Part shown: in pieces, positions 26,449-35,689 of the stretch | Layout: each line of letters opens with the position of its first letter | How positions within the stretch are numbered: position 1 is the stretch's first letter | Source: JAJDXO01 sp965213765 | Lineage (GTDB): Bacteria; Pseudomonadota; Alphaproteobacteria; Rhodospirillales; UBA2165 | Length of the DNA: 64,000 nucleotides | NCBI GenBank assembly: GCA_965213765.1 | Contig: OZ243926.1 | Coordinates: forward strand, 2,294,001-2,358,000 | Direction of reading: 5' to 3' | Program-made: the position numbers and the translations under genes | Notes under the pieces: model-generated | Told to the model about the DNA's origin: nothing | What the model saw: the letters and a program-made list of their open reading frames with translations, nothing else | The model's database searches: none

Positions 26449-28482
26449 TCAGGTCAATGGCCAAGGCAGCTCAAGGAAGTGCTGCAGCAGCCCGGGCGGG
26501 AATTCTCGATTCAGGACCCAGGCCATGAACATCATGAAGGCGATGCTGCAGACCGTGTAGATGCCCGCCATGGTCCAATTCAAACCGGCGCGGAAACGCA
26601 TGAAGGTCAGCAGGAAGACCAGCAGCGCCAGTATGAAGCCGGCCAAGGATGTGAGAATGAGCAGGAATCCGAACCACGCCAGCGTCGGCCAGAGGCCGTG
26701 AACCGGTGGAGAATCCCCGCCGTCAAATTCCCGGTCGGCGAAGATTGTATCCGTCGCCGGCCGCCGCGCCATCGCCGCCAGCATGACCGCTACGCAGATC
26801 ATGCCCACGCTTGCCACAAACATGGGGAAGATCTTGTCGGTGATCAGGCGGTCGGAGATCAGTGAGGCGTTGTAGAAGCTTGCGGCGAAGTAGATGCCGA
26901 CCAATACCATGAAGATGACCGGCGCCCGCTTGCTGCCGGACTTAACCTCGCCTTCCGCCATGATCACCTTCGCTTGGCGAATTCCGAAATAGATCGAAAT
27001 GGCGGTAATGACGATCAGCACGATGACGATCGGACCGAACAGGTACTCCATCCCCGATGCCATGCCCTCACGGAACTTGGACGCGGCAACCTGGTAAGCC
27101 TGGTTGGCGAAAGTTTCCGCCGGGTTGGAGAGCACAAAGCCGATGAGAAACGCCGGTCGCGACCAATCGAAGCGGCGCAGAAAAATTCCCAGCAACCCGA
27201 TTGAAAACAGCGCGACCAGATCGGCCAGGTTTTGACCGGACTGAAATGCCGCGAACGAAATCAGCATGAACAGGAACGGCGCCAACAGCGTAAACCGTAT
27301 GGTGGTCAGCTTGGCGATTGTCGGAGACAGGCCGATGCAAAGCGCCGTGCCGACGACGTTGGCGAGGGCCAACAGCCAGACGATCGAATAGGTGATGTCG
27401 AGGTAATTGGCGGACAGCATTTGCGGTCCGACCTCGAGGTCTCCCGATCCCAAGAGCGCGACGGCGCCGATGAACACCGCCATCGAACCGGAGCCCGGAA
27501 TGCCGAAGATCAGGGTCGGCACGAGCCCCCCGCCCTCTTTGGCGTTGTTGGAGCTTTCCGGGCCGATTATTCCGCGGATTTCACCGCTGCCGAAGCTGCT
27601 CTTGTCCTTGGTGGTTTGGACCGTATGACCGTAGGCAATCCAATCCACCACCGAGCCGCCCAGGCCCGGAATGACGCCGACGATGACCCCGATCACGGCG
27701 CAGCGGGCGGAAAGCATCTTGTTTCGCCACCAATCCTTGACGCCGTCCAGCCACCCTGCGCCGAGGACCGCGTCTTTTGCGATTGACTGATCCTGACGCA
27801 GGAGAGTGACGATTTCCGGAACGGCAAAAATCCCAAGACCGACGATGACGAGCTTCAAACCATCGGTCAGATAAGCGATGTCATAGGTCGCCATTCGGAG
27901 CGAGCCGCCGGCATCGGCCTCACCGATCGTGCCGATCAACAGGCCGAGCCCGGCCGCGGCCAAGCCCTTCAGGGGCACGCGGCCGGCGAGAACGGCGACC
28001 ATCGAGAGGCCGAAAATCGTAATCATCAGCATCTCGGGCAGGCCGAATGCCAGCACGATGGGCCGGGCCACCAGAATGAAGAAAGTCAAAAACAGGGCGC
28101 CGACCAGACCGCCGAACAATGACGAAGCGAATGCCGCCGCAAGGGCGCGCGCGGCCTCGCCTTTCTGTGCCAGGGGGAAACCATCCAAAACCGTCGCCTG
28201 TGACGCGGACGAGCCGGGAATTCCCATCAGGACCGATGCGAACGTGTCCGATGTCGGCACCACGGCGACCATGCCGACCATCAGGGCCAGCCCGCTGACC
28301 GTATCCATGCCGAATATGAACGGAAGAACCAGCGACAGTCCGGCGATACCGCCAAGCCCGGGAAATACGCCGACGGCCAGTCCCATGACCACGCCGAGCG
28401 CAAGGAACATTAAGACGCCGGGCTGGAGAATGAGCCCGAAGGCATCTCCCAATGCCGGCAGTACGGTACCTAGGATATCCAC
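26449..28482 (-). CDS. tctA: Tripartite tricarboxylate transporter, fused TctA-TctB permease
   Basis: A 677-residue membrane protein. Residues 1-500 are the large subunit TctA with its two characteristic blocks, GVFPGLGGIAGLSLVLPF near residue 42 and GVIPGLGGSVVDWIAYGH near residue 265. From about residue 525 the chain continues into a four-helix TctB-like domain, normally a separate ~150-residue protein. GTG 28482 has a GGGGAGGGAG site at proper distance, so I prefer it to upstream codons. It forms the membrane part for the TctC encoded just upstream. A second fused protein of identical length lies at 32116-34149. Confidence 0.92.
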   Translation of the reverse strand: MDILGTVLPALGDAFGLILQPGVLMFLALGVVMGLAVGVFPGLGGIAGLSLVLPFIFGMDTVSGLALMVGMVAVVPTSDTFASVLMGIPGSSASQATVLDGFPLAQKGEAARALAAAFASSLFGGLVGALFLTFFILVARPIVLAFGLPEMLMITIFGLSMVAVLAGRVPLKGLAAAGLGLLIGTIGEADAGGSLRMATYDIAYLTDGLKLVIVGLGIFAVPEIVTLLRQDQSIAKDAVLGAGWLDGVKDWWRNKMLSARCAVIGVIVGVIPGLGGSVVDWIAYGHTVQTTKDKSSFGSGEIRGIIGPESSNNAKEGGGLVPTLIFGIPGSGSMAVFIGAVALLGSGDLEVGPQMLSANYLDITYSIVWLLALANVVGTALCIGLSPTIAKLTTIRFTLLAPFLFMLISFAAFQSGQNLADLVALFSIGLLGIFLRRFDWSRPAFLIGFVLSNPAETFANQAYQVAASKFREGMASGMEYLFGPIVIVLIVITAISIYFGIRQAKVIMAEGEVKSGSKRAPVIFMVLVGIYFAASFYNASLISDRLITDKIFPMFVASVGMICVAVMLAAMARRPATDTIFADREFDGGDSPPVHGLWPTLAWFGFLLILTSLAGFILALLVFLLTFMRFRAGLNWTMAGIYTVCSIAFMMFMAWVLNREFPPGLLQHFLELPWPLT

Positions 28483-28508
28483 GATCAAACTCCCTCCCCA
28501 AGAAGTGA

Positions 28509-28534
28509 GGTGCCCCGCCAATCGGCAGGGCACC
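28509..28534 (-). promoter_or_regulatory. Intercistronic hairpin between tctC and tctAB
   Basis: GGTGCCCCGCC (28509-28519) pairs with GGCAGGGCACC (28524-28534), 11 bp with one wobble and a 4-nt loop. It lies in the 69-bp gap behind tctC and is followed by no U-run. It may protect the tctC message or lower tctAB expression. Confidence 0.7.
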
Positions 28535-28551
28535 GTCTTACGTGGTCAGGG

Positions 28552-29649
28552 CTATTTCAGCTCGACGCCGTAGTCGGCCTTGAGCCACTTCTTTACGAAG
28601 GCTTTCGCCGAATCCGGAACCGAGGTGGCCCGGGCGAGCGCCGCTTGGGCGTCCTTGCCGACAAACATCGGGTATTTGCCGAGACGTTTCGCGGAAATCT
28701 TCTCGAAGTCCGCACGGCTCTTCACCTTGGCGAAGCCGGCGGTCAAGGTGTCGATAACGTCCTGGGAAGTGCCCTTGGGAAGGAAGGCGATTTTTTGCAC
28801 CGGGAACCCGGCGATAAAGAATGCCTTCCACGCGTCCCACTGCTCGCCGGACGCCTTGCAGCCGTCGGTTTTCCCGCAAACCTCCTTAAAGGTCGGAATG
28901 TCCGGGAACGTCGGATCGCGGACGATCTTGCCGACGGAGTCCAGAGAACCCCAAGTCATCATGGGAACGGCTTTACCGTCCTTGACCAAGGGGACGACGC
29001 TTTTCAGGTAGGCGGACGACGTCTGATAATCGATGTTGGCTTCACCCCGCTCGAACATCAGGCGGCCGGCGCCGCGGCTCTTGATGCCGAAGACGGGCTC
29101 GACGCTGAGACCCAGCATTTTCCACGCCAGGATCGGAACGAGGTCGAGACGGGTCGCGCCCTGCGATCCATAGATGAACTTTTCGCCTTTGAGTTTGTTG
29201 GCCGAGCCGTCGAATTTGGCGCCGAGCTTGGCGGGCAGATAGGCAACACCGCCGGTGCCGGTGGCCATGACCGGCTTCCAATCCTTGTACTCGTAGCGAA
29301 CCCGGGGATCGCCCAACAGGTACGGGAACTGTGTGGAACCGGACGAGCCGAACATGACGGTTCCGTCGCCGTTCTTTTGCTTCTGGAACCAGTTGGCGCC
29401 CTTGGTGGAACCGGCGCCCGGCATGAAGCGCACGACCACCTTGGGCGAGCCGGGCAGCGCCTCGCCCAGCAATGGTGCGAAGAAATTGGCCCATTTTGCG
29501 GAACCGCCCGTTTCGGAGAACGGGATTGTCCATTGAATGGTTTTTCCGGCCAGATTGGTTTCCGCATTGGCGGAAGCGCCAATACCAAATGCCGCTAAGG
29601 CGGCCGCGCCAACTGCAGCATGGCGCAGATGCTTCGATACTCCAGACAT
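28552..29649 (-). CDS. tctC: TTT-family tricarboxylate-binding protein
   Basis: A 365-residue periplasmic binding protein of the TctC/Bug family, with a signal peptide (residues 1-29, ending in SANAE). Family features include PFSETGGSAKWANFFAP near residue 44, the GAGSTKGANWF turn near residue 75, and the GDPRVRYEYKDWKPV region. The start ATG 29649 has a GGGAG site; the open frame upstream is not signal-like. First gene of tctC-tctAB-isomerase-tcuA-tcuB, divergent from tctD-tctE. Confidence 0.9.
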   Translation of the reverse strand: MSGVSKHLRHAAVGAAALAAFGIGASANAETNLAGKTIQWTIPFSETGGSAKWANFFAPLLGEALPGSPKVVVRFMPGAGSTKGANWFQKQKNGDGTVMFGSSGSTQFPYLLGDPRVRYEYKDWKPVMATGTGGVAYLPAKLGAKFDGSANKLKGEKFIYGSQGATRLDLVPILAWKMLGLSVEPVFGIKSRGAGRLMFERGEANIDYQTSSAYLKSVVPLVKDGKAVPMMTWGSLDSVGKIVRDPTFPDIPTFKEVCGKTDGCKASGEQWDAWKAFFIAGFPVQKIAFLPKGTSQDVIDTLTAGFAKVKSRADFEKISAKRLGKYPMFVGKDAQAALARATSVPDSAKAFVKKWLKADYGVELK

Positions 29650-29792
29650 GTGAAACTCCCAACTGTCTTTGTGTGATGAATGCGCCTCCACAACGCATCC
29701 AACGAAATTCCCCGCCGATCGCGTTCAGGCCGTCGGCTTGATAGACGGATCATGCTGTAGCAAGCTTGCACGAAGCTTTCCGGGGGAGAGCC
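29650..29792. promoter_or_regulatory. Divergent control region of tctC and tctD
   Basis: The 143-bp gap must hold the promoters of both operons. It contains the palindrome GCAAGCTTGC at 29760-29769, close to the tctD start and followed by a second AAGCTT. This is a candidate TctD binding site, but no clear promoter boxes can be named. Confidence 0.35.
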
Positions 29793-30461
29793 TTGCGCAT
29801 CGTTATCGTCGAGGACAATGTTTCATTAGCTTCCGGTATCGCTCACCGGCTAAGGGATCTCGGACACGCCGTCGACGTGTTGAACGACGGCGAGGACGGT
29901 GACGCTTATCTGGCAAGCGAGGGCGGCGACCTGGTGATCCTCGATATCAATCTGCCGGGCATGAGCGGCCTCGAGATTTTGCGGGGCATGCGGGCGCGGC
30001 ATGACCCAACGCCGGTCCTCATGCTCACCGCGCGGACGGATACCTCCGACAAAGTCGAAGGTCTGGACACGGGCGCCGACGACTATCTGGTCAAACCCTT
30101 CGAGATGGAAGAGTTGGAGGCGCGCATCCGCGCCCTTTTGCGCCGAAGAGGCGTTGCGCTGTCTCCCATCCAATCCATCGGCGCGCTGGATTTTGACGTG
30201 GGAGCGCGTGTGCTGCGGGCCAAGGGGGAGGTGATCGAGCTAAGGCGGCGGGAACTCGCGGCCTTCGAGTGCCTGTTGGAGCGTAAAGGACAACTGGTGC
30301 CTAAATCGGTGCTGATCGACCAGATGTACGGCGTGGGCGCCGACGTGGACGACACGGTCGTCGAAGCGCCCATATCGAGACTTCGGAAGAAACTGACCGG
30401 CTACGACGTGACAATCAAAGCGGCGCGCGGGCTCGGCTATCTGATGGAAGACACGGAATAA
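29793..30461 (+). CDS. tctD: Two-component response regulator (TctD-like, OmpR class)
   Basis: A 222-residue regulator. Receiver domain residues 1-115 have acidic pocket Glu7/Asp8, phosphoacceptor Asp51 (LVILDINLPG), Thr79 and Lys101 (LVKPF). A winged-helix DNA-binding domain follows to the end. The TTG at 29793 is chosen because the GGGGGAGAG site lies just before it and the receiver fold begins at once. The stop overlaps the tctE start (TAATG). The partner kinase and the divergent tctC operon suggest it switches on tricarboxylate uptake. Confidence 0.92.
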   Translation: MRIVIVEDNVSLASGIAHRLRDLGHAVDVLNDGEDGDAYLASEGGDLVILDINLPGMSGLEILRGMRARHDPTPVLMLTARTDTSDKVEGLDTGADDYLVKPFEMEELEARIRALLRRRGVALSPIQSIGALDFDVGARVLRAKGEVIELRRRELAAFECLLERKGQLVPKSVLIDQMYGVGADVDDTVVEAPISRLRKKLTGYDVTIKAARGLGYLMEDTE

Positions 30462-31843
30462 TGCCGACAAACCTCTCACTGCGGGCGCGTCTGCTCATTA
30501 TCATTCTCATACCTCTAGGCATCGTCTCCCTCGGCGCCGCCTATTGGCGGACCACATCGGCCGCGGAGACGGCCCAGGAAATTTTCGACCGGAACCTGGA
30601 AGCGCTCACATTGGCCATTTCACGGGACATCGTCGTGTCCGGCGGCGATGTCATATCCGATTCGACGCGAGAACTTCTCACCAGCCGGTTCAGCGGGACG
30701 CTCTTCTACCATGTCTACGGGCCCGACGGCGCGTTCGTCACCGGCTATGCGTCGCCGCCGGTAACCCCAGATGCGATTGAACTCAAAGACAATCAGCCCG
30801 TGCTGTTCGAATCCGTTTATCGCGACGAACCGGTTCGGGTTGCCCGGTTGCGGGAGCAGGCGGACTTCGTGACGGTCAGCGGATTCGCCTCGGTGACGGT
30901 CTGGCAAACCTTGGCGGAGCGGGAAGCCTTTGTCCGGCAGCAAGCGACGCAGGCAATCATCGTCATCGCTTCGCTGTTTCTGACCGTCGCGATCGTGATC
31001 TGGTTCGGGATCAAGTTGGGACTGAAGCCGCTCACGGACCTTCAGGAAGCAATCGCCGAGCGCTCCTCGGACGATCTCGGCATCATATGGCGGCCCGTAC
31101 CGCCCGAGGTCACCGGGCTGGTCGCGACGCTGAACTCTCTCCTGGGTCAGGTTGAAGCCGCGATTGCCAGCCGGGACAGGTTTATTTCCGATGCCGCTCA
31201 TCAACTGCGCAACCCAATTGCCGGCATACTCTCGTTGGCGGAGGCTGCCCATAGCGCAAAGTCGCCGACGGACCGGAAAATTCGTGTGGGCGAGCTGGTC
31301 GAATCGGCGCGCCGGGCTTCCCGCCTCACCAACCAATTGCTTTCACTTGAGCGTGCAAAGGGGCGGTCGATTGATAGCCGGCTGCGCCGCGCCGACCTCA
31401 ACCGGATTGCGAGAACCGTTTGTGAGCGGAGTGCGAGCCAAATTCTCGAGCACGGTATTGACCTCGTATTTGAGGCTCATGATGGCGTGCTTGACGTAGA
31501 GGTCGATGAATTGCTGCTCGAAGAAGCAATTCAGAATTTGATCGACAACGCGGTCAAACATGGCGGCCCGGAGAACAGTGAGATATCCGTGCGGGTTGGC
31601 CCGTTAAACGGCAGCGGCGTGATTTCCGTCTCCGACGATGGCGCGGGGATTAGCGCTCAAGACAGCGAGGTTGCATTCTCCCGTTTCGGGCAGGTCGAGC
31701 CCGGCGAGGGCAGCGGTCTGGGGTTGGCGATCGTCAAGGAGATCGCCGAATTGCATGGCGGCGCCGCGCAAATCGAGCCGTCGGCTAGCGGCGCCAAGAT
31801 ATCGCTCTCCATACCGCTGACCGGCCATATCGAGCGGGATTGA
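30461..31843 (+). CDS. tctE: Sensor histidine kinase (TctE-like)
   Basis: A 460-residue membrane kinase. Helix 1 is at residues 11-28, the periplasmic sensor domain at about 30-160 and helix 2 at about 163-185. A HAMP-like linker follows, then a HisKA domain with phosphoacceptor His247 (SDAAHQLRNPIAG). The ATPase domain carries the N box (NLIDNAVKHG), the G1 box (DDGAGIS) and the G2 box (GSGLGLAIVKEI). It presumably senses the external tricarboxylate, perhaps with TctC. This pair is the only transcriptional control gene set I find in the window. Confidence 0.93.
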   Translation: MPTNLSLRARLLIIILIPLGIVSLGAAYWRTTSAAETAQEIFDRNLEALTLAISRDIVVSGGDVISDSTRELLTSRFSGTLFYHVYGPDGAFVTGYASPPVTPDAIELKDNQPVLFESVYRDEPVRVARLREQADFVTVSGFASVTVWQTLAEREAFVRQQATQAIIVIASLFLTVAIVIWFGIKLGLKPLTDLQEAIAERSSDDLGIIWRPVPPEVTGLVATLNSLLGQVEAAIASRDRFISDAAHQLRNPIAGILSLAEAAHSAKSPTDRKIRVGELVESARRASRLTNQLLSLERAKGRSIDSRLRRADLNRIARTVCERSASQILEHGIDLVFEAHDGVLDVEVDELLLEEAIQNLIDNAVKHGGPENSEISVRVGPLNGSGVISVSDDGAGISAQDSEVAFSRFGQVEPGEGSGLGLAIVKEIAELHGGAAQIEPSASGAKISLSIPLTGHIERD

Positions 31844-32115
31844 AGGTCGTGTCCAACTGCGAGGTGATTGTTCGGCGGCCTCAAACGCAACCTCGGCCTC
31901 ACCCGGCTCCGCCTGCGGGGCCTCACCGATGGCGGCGGGGAATAGTCCGCAATAGGCAAAACCGGAAATCGGCCATCGCCCCCGGCCGGGTTTTTCAACG
32001 CCCTCGGCCACAGGCGGACATCAACCCGGCTGCGTGACACACTCGCCGATTTTCCTATACGCTCCTGCGTACCGTCCGAGATCTCCAATCAAGACATTCC
32101 CGAACTGGATTCGTC

Positions 32116-34149
32116 ATGCTGGACGCATTTGTTACCGGACTATTGCTGGTCTTCGAATGGCCGGCGATCGGCTTCCTGTTTCTGGGCGTGTTCATTGGGA
32201 TTTGGCTGGGCGCCATACCGGGCTTGGGCGGCATTATCGGCCTGGTGCTCCTGTTGCCTTTCACTTTCGGGATGGAACCCGTCTCGGCCTTCGCCTTATT
32301 GCTTGGCATGTTCGCGGTTACCTCGACCAGCGACACCATCGCCTCGGTGATGCTCGGCATTCCGGGCACGGCGGCGTCGCAAGCCACCATCCTCGACGGG
32401 TATCCGCTGGCTCAGCAGGGAAAGGCGGCGCGCGCCTTCGGGGCGGCGTTTACCGTGTCGGCCTTCGGCGGTGTTTTCGGGGCGCTGATTTTGGCCGCCT
32501 CCCTGCCCCTCATTTTGCCCATCATTCTGGCGTTCAACTCGCCCGAATTATTCATGCTCGGCGTGTTGGGGCTGGCCATGGTCGGCTCATTGAGCGGCGG
32601 GTCGATTTTGAAGGGTCTGACCGTCGCGTGTCTGGGAATTTTGTTGTCGACCATCGGATACGCGGACATGGTCGCCATTCCGAGGTTTTATTTCGGGACG
32701 GATTATCTCATCGACAACCTGCCGTTAATTCCCGTGGTCCTGGGCCTGTTTGCCATTCCCGAGCTTATGGAATTGGCGATCCGGAACACCTCGATCTCCC
32801 GGACCGCCCGCGAACAGAGCGACGACGGGGGTATGTTCGAAGGTATCAAGGACGCTTTCAGGCATTGGTGGCTGGCAACCAGGTGCGCCGCAATCGGAAC
32901 CTACGTCGGCATGCTGCCCGGGCTCGGCGCGGCAATTGTCGATTGGATCGCCTATGGCCACGCCGTCCAGAGCGCCAAGGATAAATCAAAATTCGGGCAA
33001 GGCGATATCCGGGGCGTCATCGCTCCGGAGGCCGCGAATAACGCAACCCGGGGCGGGTCCCTCATTCCCACCGTCGCATTCGGTATTCCCGGCAGTCTGG
33101 GAACCGCAATCCTTCTGGGCGCGTTGCTCATTCAAGGTCTCAGGCCCGGACCCGATATGCTGACCAGCGAACTCCACATCACTTTCAGCATGGTCTGGGC
33201 GATTGTGGTCGCCAACATCGCCGCCGCCGTACTGCTCATGTTTTTGAGCAGGCAAGTCGCCAAGGTAGCCTTCCTGCCCGGACATCTGTTGGTGCCCGGC
33301 GTCATACTGTTCGTTTTCATGGGCGCCTGGCTGGGCGGGGCCTCCATGGGCGACTGGATCACCTGCATTTTGATGGGCCTGGTCGGATTTGTGATGAAGC
33401 GCGGCGGCTGGCCGCGGCCGCCCCTGATCCTGGCGCTTATTCTTGGTGCCATCATGGAGAATGCCTTTCAACTCAGCATTCGCGCTTACGGCGGCATCGA
33501 TTGGCTGTGGACGCGTCCCATCGTGCTGATCATTTTGGCTCTCATCGCGATAACGATTTTTCTTGCCGCCCGGGGCATAGCCGGCAGCAAGAGGGAGGGC
33601 GCGGACTCTCCCGTGACCGGTGAGGGAGCGGAGCGCAATCCGATGATCTCGCTGCCCTTCGCGATTCTTCTGTTCGCCCTGTTCATTTGGTCGTTAATTG
33701 AAAGCCATGGTTGGCCGAATTCGGTCAAACAGTTCCCGATCACGGCGGCCTTGCCGGGAACACTTATGGTGCTATTCGTGATTGTTCAGGATGGCCGAAG
33801 CTACCGTCAGGAGATACGCGAATACGGATCGTTTAGCCGGGCCTGGTCGCACACCTCCGAAGAGGTCGTGTTCGGCCGTGCGGCAATTTTCTTCGGTTAC
33901 CTGATCGCCATGCTGCTGATCATGCTCGTCATTGGCCAGAAGCTGGCTCTGCCGTTGTTCATGGCGGTCTACTTGATTCGGTGGGGGAAATACGATTGGC
34001 GCATTGCGCTGAGCTATGCGGCGGGAGGCTGGGTCGTCCTGGTTGGTTTCTATGACCGGATAATGAACCTGTTTTGGCATTCGGCGTGGCTCACGAACTG
34101 GCTGCCGGACGTCTTGCCCGGGTGGCTGCCGGCCTGGCTGTTTATTTAG
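32116..34149 (+). CDS. tctA: Second fused TctA-TctB tricarboxylate transporter permease
   Basis: A 677-residue protein like the one at 26449-28482. TctA blocks are GAIPGLGGIIGLVLLLPF near residue 34 and GMLPGLGAAIVDWIAYGH near residue 265. A TctB-like four-helix tail begins near residue 510, after a short hydrophilic linker (GSKREGADSPVTGEGAERN). No binding-protein gene is adjacent; the nearest is the isolated tctC at 38124. It follows tctE after 272 bp in which I see no gene, and precedes a GST gene by 45 bp. Confidence 0.9.
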   Translation: MLDAFVTGLLLVFEWPAIGFLFLGVFIGIWLGAIPGLGGIIGLVLLLPFTFGMEPVSAFALLLGMFAVTSTSDTIASVMLGIPGTAASQATILDGYPLAQQGKAARAFGAAFTVSAFGGVFGALILAASLPLILPIILAFNSPELFMLGVLGLAMVGSLSGGSILKGLTVACLGILLSTIGYADMVAIPRFYFGTDYLIDNLPLIPVVLGLFAIPELMELAIRNTSISRTAREQSDDGGMFEGIKDAFRHWWLATRCAAIGTYVGMLPGLGAAIVDWIAYGHAVQSAKDKSKFGQGDIRGVIAPEAANNATRGGSLIPTVAFGIPGSLGTAILLGALLIQGLRPGPDMLTSELHITFSMVWAIVVANIAAAVLLMFLSRQVAKVAFLPGHLLVPGVILFVFMGAWLGGASMGDWITCILMGLVGFVMKRGGWPRPPLILALILGAIMENAFQLSIRAYGGIDWLWTRPIVLIILALIAITIFLAARGIAGSKREGADSPVTGEGAERNPMISLPFAILLFALFIWSLIESHGWPNSVKQFPITAALPGTLMVLFVIVQDGRSYRQEIREYGSFSRAWSHTSEEVVFGRAAIFFGYLIAMLLIMLVIGQKLALPLFMAVYLIRWGKYDWRIALSYAAGGWVVLVGFYDRIMNLFWHSAWLTNWLPDVLPGWLPAWLFI

Positions 34150-34194
34150 ACTATGCGGATTGGTTTCTAGAATTGCCGGAGAGGGACTTCCCAA

Positions 34195-34983
34195 ATGTTG
34201 GAACTATACTATTTCCCGACCGCCACCTGCGGATATAAGGCGCGTCTCACGCTCGCCGAGAAGGGCGTGGACGCAACCCACCGGGTCTTGGATCGCGATG
34301 CCGGCGAATTGACGACACCGGAATATCTGAAGCTAAATCCCAATGCGGTGGTGCCGACCATGGTGCACGACGGAGAGGTTCTGATCGAATCCTCCATCAT
34401 CATGGTTTACACGGACGAAGCGTTCGACGGCCCCCCCCTTCGCCCGGAGGACGCGCTGGGACGGGCCCGGACCGCCGCCTGGCTGAAAAAGGTGGATGAG
34501 CACCTGCCGTCGGTCGGCGCCACGACCTACGGAACCTTTAACCGCAAACAAATCCTTAAGAAGCCGCCTGAGGAACTGGAGGCCTATTACGACGCGATCC
34601 CTAGTCCGGAACGCCGCCGCGTCCGGCGATCCTGGGTCGAGGAAGGCGTCGAGGCACCCACCGTCCAGACCGGAATCCGCACGCTCGACAAGATGCTGGG
34701 CGACCTGGAAACCACATTGTCGGACACCGGCTATGTGACAGGCTCGGATTACGGGCTGGCGGACGCCGCCGTAACACCCTTCGTTTCGCGCCTCAATGAA
34801 CTGGCCCTGTCATGGATGTGGAACGGCCGCCCCCGCGTTGCCGCCTGGTGGGACCGCATCCGGGAGAGGGACTCCTTTGACGCCGTGTTTGGAGCTTTCC
34901 CGAATCCCGAACGTGCGGCGGGCATGCGCGCCGCGGGCGAGGAAGCCCGGGAGACGATAGAGAAAATTCTATCGACCGGGTAA
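34195..34983 (+). CDS. Glutathione S-transferase family protein
   Basis: A 262-residue GST. The thioredoxin-like domain (residues 1-80) opens LELYYFPTATCGYKARLTLAEKG and contains VVPTMVHDGEVLIESSIIM. The helical C-terminal domain is interrupted by a longer insert around residues 110-150. It is related to the GST at 19480-20229 but clearly divergent. It lies just after the second fused permease gene and just before the repeat element, which begins 15 bp past its stop. Confidence 0.87.
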   Translation: MLELYYFPTATCGYKARLTLAEKGVDATHRVLDRDAGELTTPEYLKLNPNAVVPTMVHDGEVLIESSIIMVYTDEAFDGPPLRPEDALGRARTAAWLKKVDEHLPSVGATTYGTFNRKQILKKPPEELEAYYDAIPSPERRRVRRSWVEEGVEAPTVQTGIRTLDKMLGDLETTLSDTGYVTGSDYGLADAAVTPFVSRLNELALSWMWNGRPRVAAWWDRIRERDSFDAVFGAFPNPERAAGMRAAGEEARETIEKILSTG

Positions 34984-34997
34984 TTCAACTGCCCTGG

Positions 34998-35689
34998 GGT
35001 CCGGACCCTATTAAGCCGCCATGGGAGTGTTGCGGCGATGAGGCATAAAATGATTGCGTCATGGCCGGCCTACGCCGTCCGAAAGTCGGCTTCGGCCGAC
35101 TGAAGGCCGGGCCCACCGGACCGGCTTCGCCGGCCGGAGGACAAACCGCGACCCGGCCATCCACATGTACCGCCGGCCGCGAGGCGTGGATCACCGGGTC
35201 AAATAAGGTCAATTCGGACGAATTGACCGACCGTGATGACGACAAGCGGGTCAAATAAGGTCAATTCGGACGAATTGACCGACCGTGATGACGACAAGCG
35301 GGTCAAATAAGGTCAATTCGGACGAATTGACCGACCGTGATGACGACAAGCGGGTCAAATAAGGTCAATTCGGACGAATTGACCGACCGTGATGACGACA
35401 AGCGGGTCAAATAAGGTCAATTCGGACGAATTGACCGACCGTGATGACGACAAGCGGGTCAAATAAGGTCAATTCGGACGAATTGACCGACCGTGATGAC
35501 GACAAGCGGGTCAAATAAGGTCAATTCGGACGAATTGACCGACCGTGATGACGACAAGCGGGTCAAATAAGGTCAATTCGGACGAATTGACCGACCCGGT
35601 GATGACGGCTTTTGTCCCCTCGCCCCCTTCCCGGGGAGACAGGGTGAGAGGGCGCAAAAGGAGAATCCCCTAATTGAGTACAGACCCTA
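34998..35689 (+). repeat. Dispersed repeat element, copy A (expanded)
   Basis: Copy A runs from GGTCCGGACCC to GTACAGACCCTA. It shares most of its length with copy B (47264-47582) in the opposite orientation. Shared blocks are the AGCCGCCAT...GTTGCGGCGATGAGGCATAAAATG segment, the CCGGCTTCGCCGGCCGGAGGACAAACC-like segment, the palindromic core, and the final part with AAAAGGAGAATCCCC. Copy A differs by tandem expansion of the core and a short extra insert near 35070-35105. The last bases supply part of the SDR stop codon. No transposase is encoded. It looks like a non-autonomous or REP/MITE-like element. Confidence 0.85.
35196..35597. repeat. Tandem array of eight 52-bp units with a palindromic core
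   Basis: Units begin with GGGTCAAATAAGG at 35196, 35248, 35300, 35352, 35404, 35456, 35508 and 35560, an exact 52-bp period and essentially identical copies. Each contains arms GGTCAATTCG and CGAATTGACC around a central GA, a perfect 10-bp inverted repeat. The first seven copies are followed by GTGATGACGACAAGC. The eighth ends in CCGACCCGGTGATGACGG, as in the single-unit copy B. There are no unique spacers, so it is not CRISPR. Confidence 0.95.

Noticed and set aside
35196..35597. CRISPR array
   Set aside because: The whole 52-bp unit repeats without variable spacers, there are no cas genes, and the palindrome lies within every unit.
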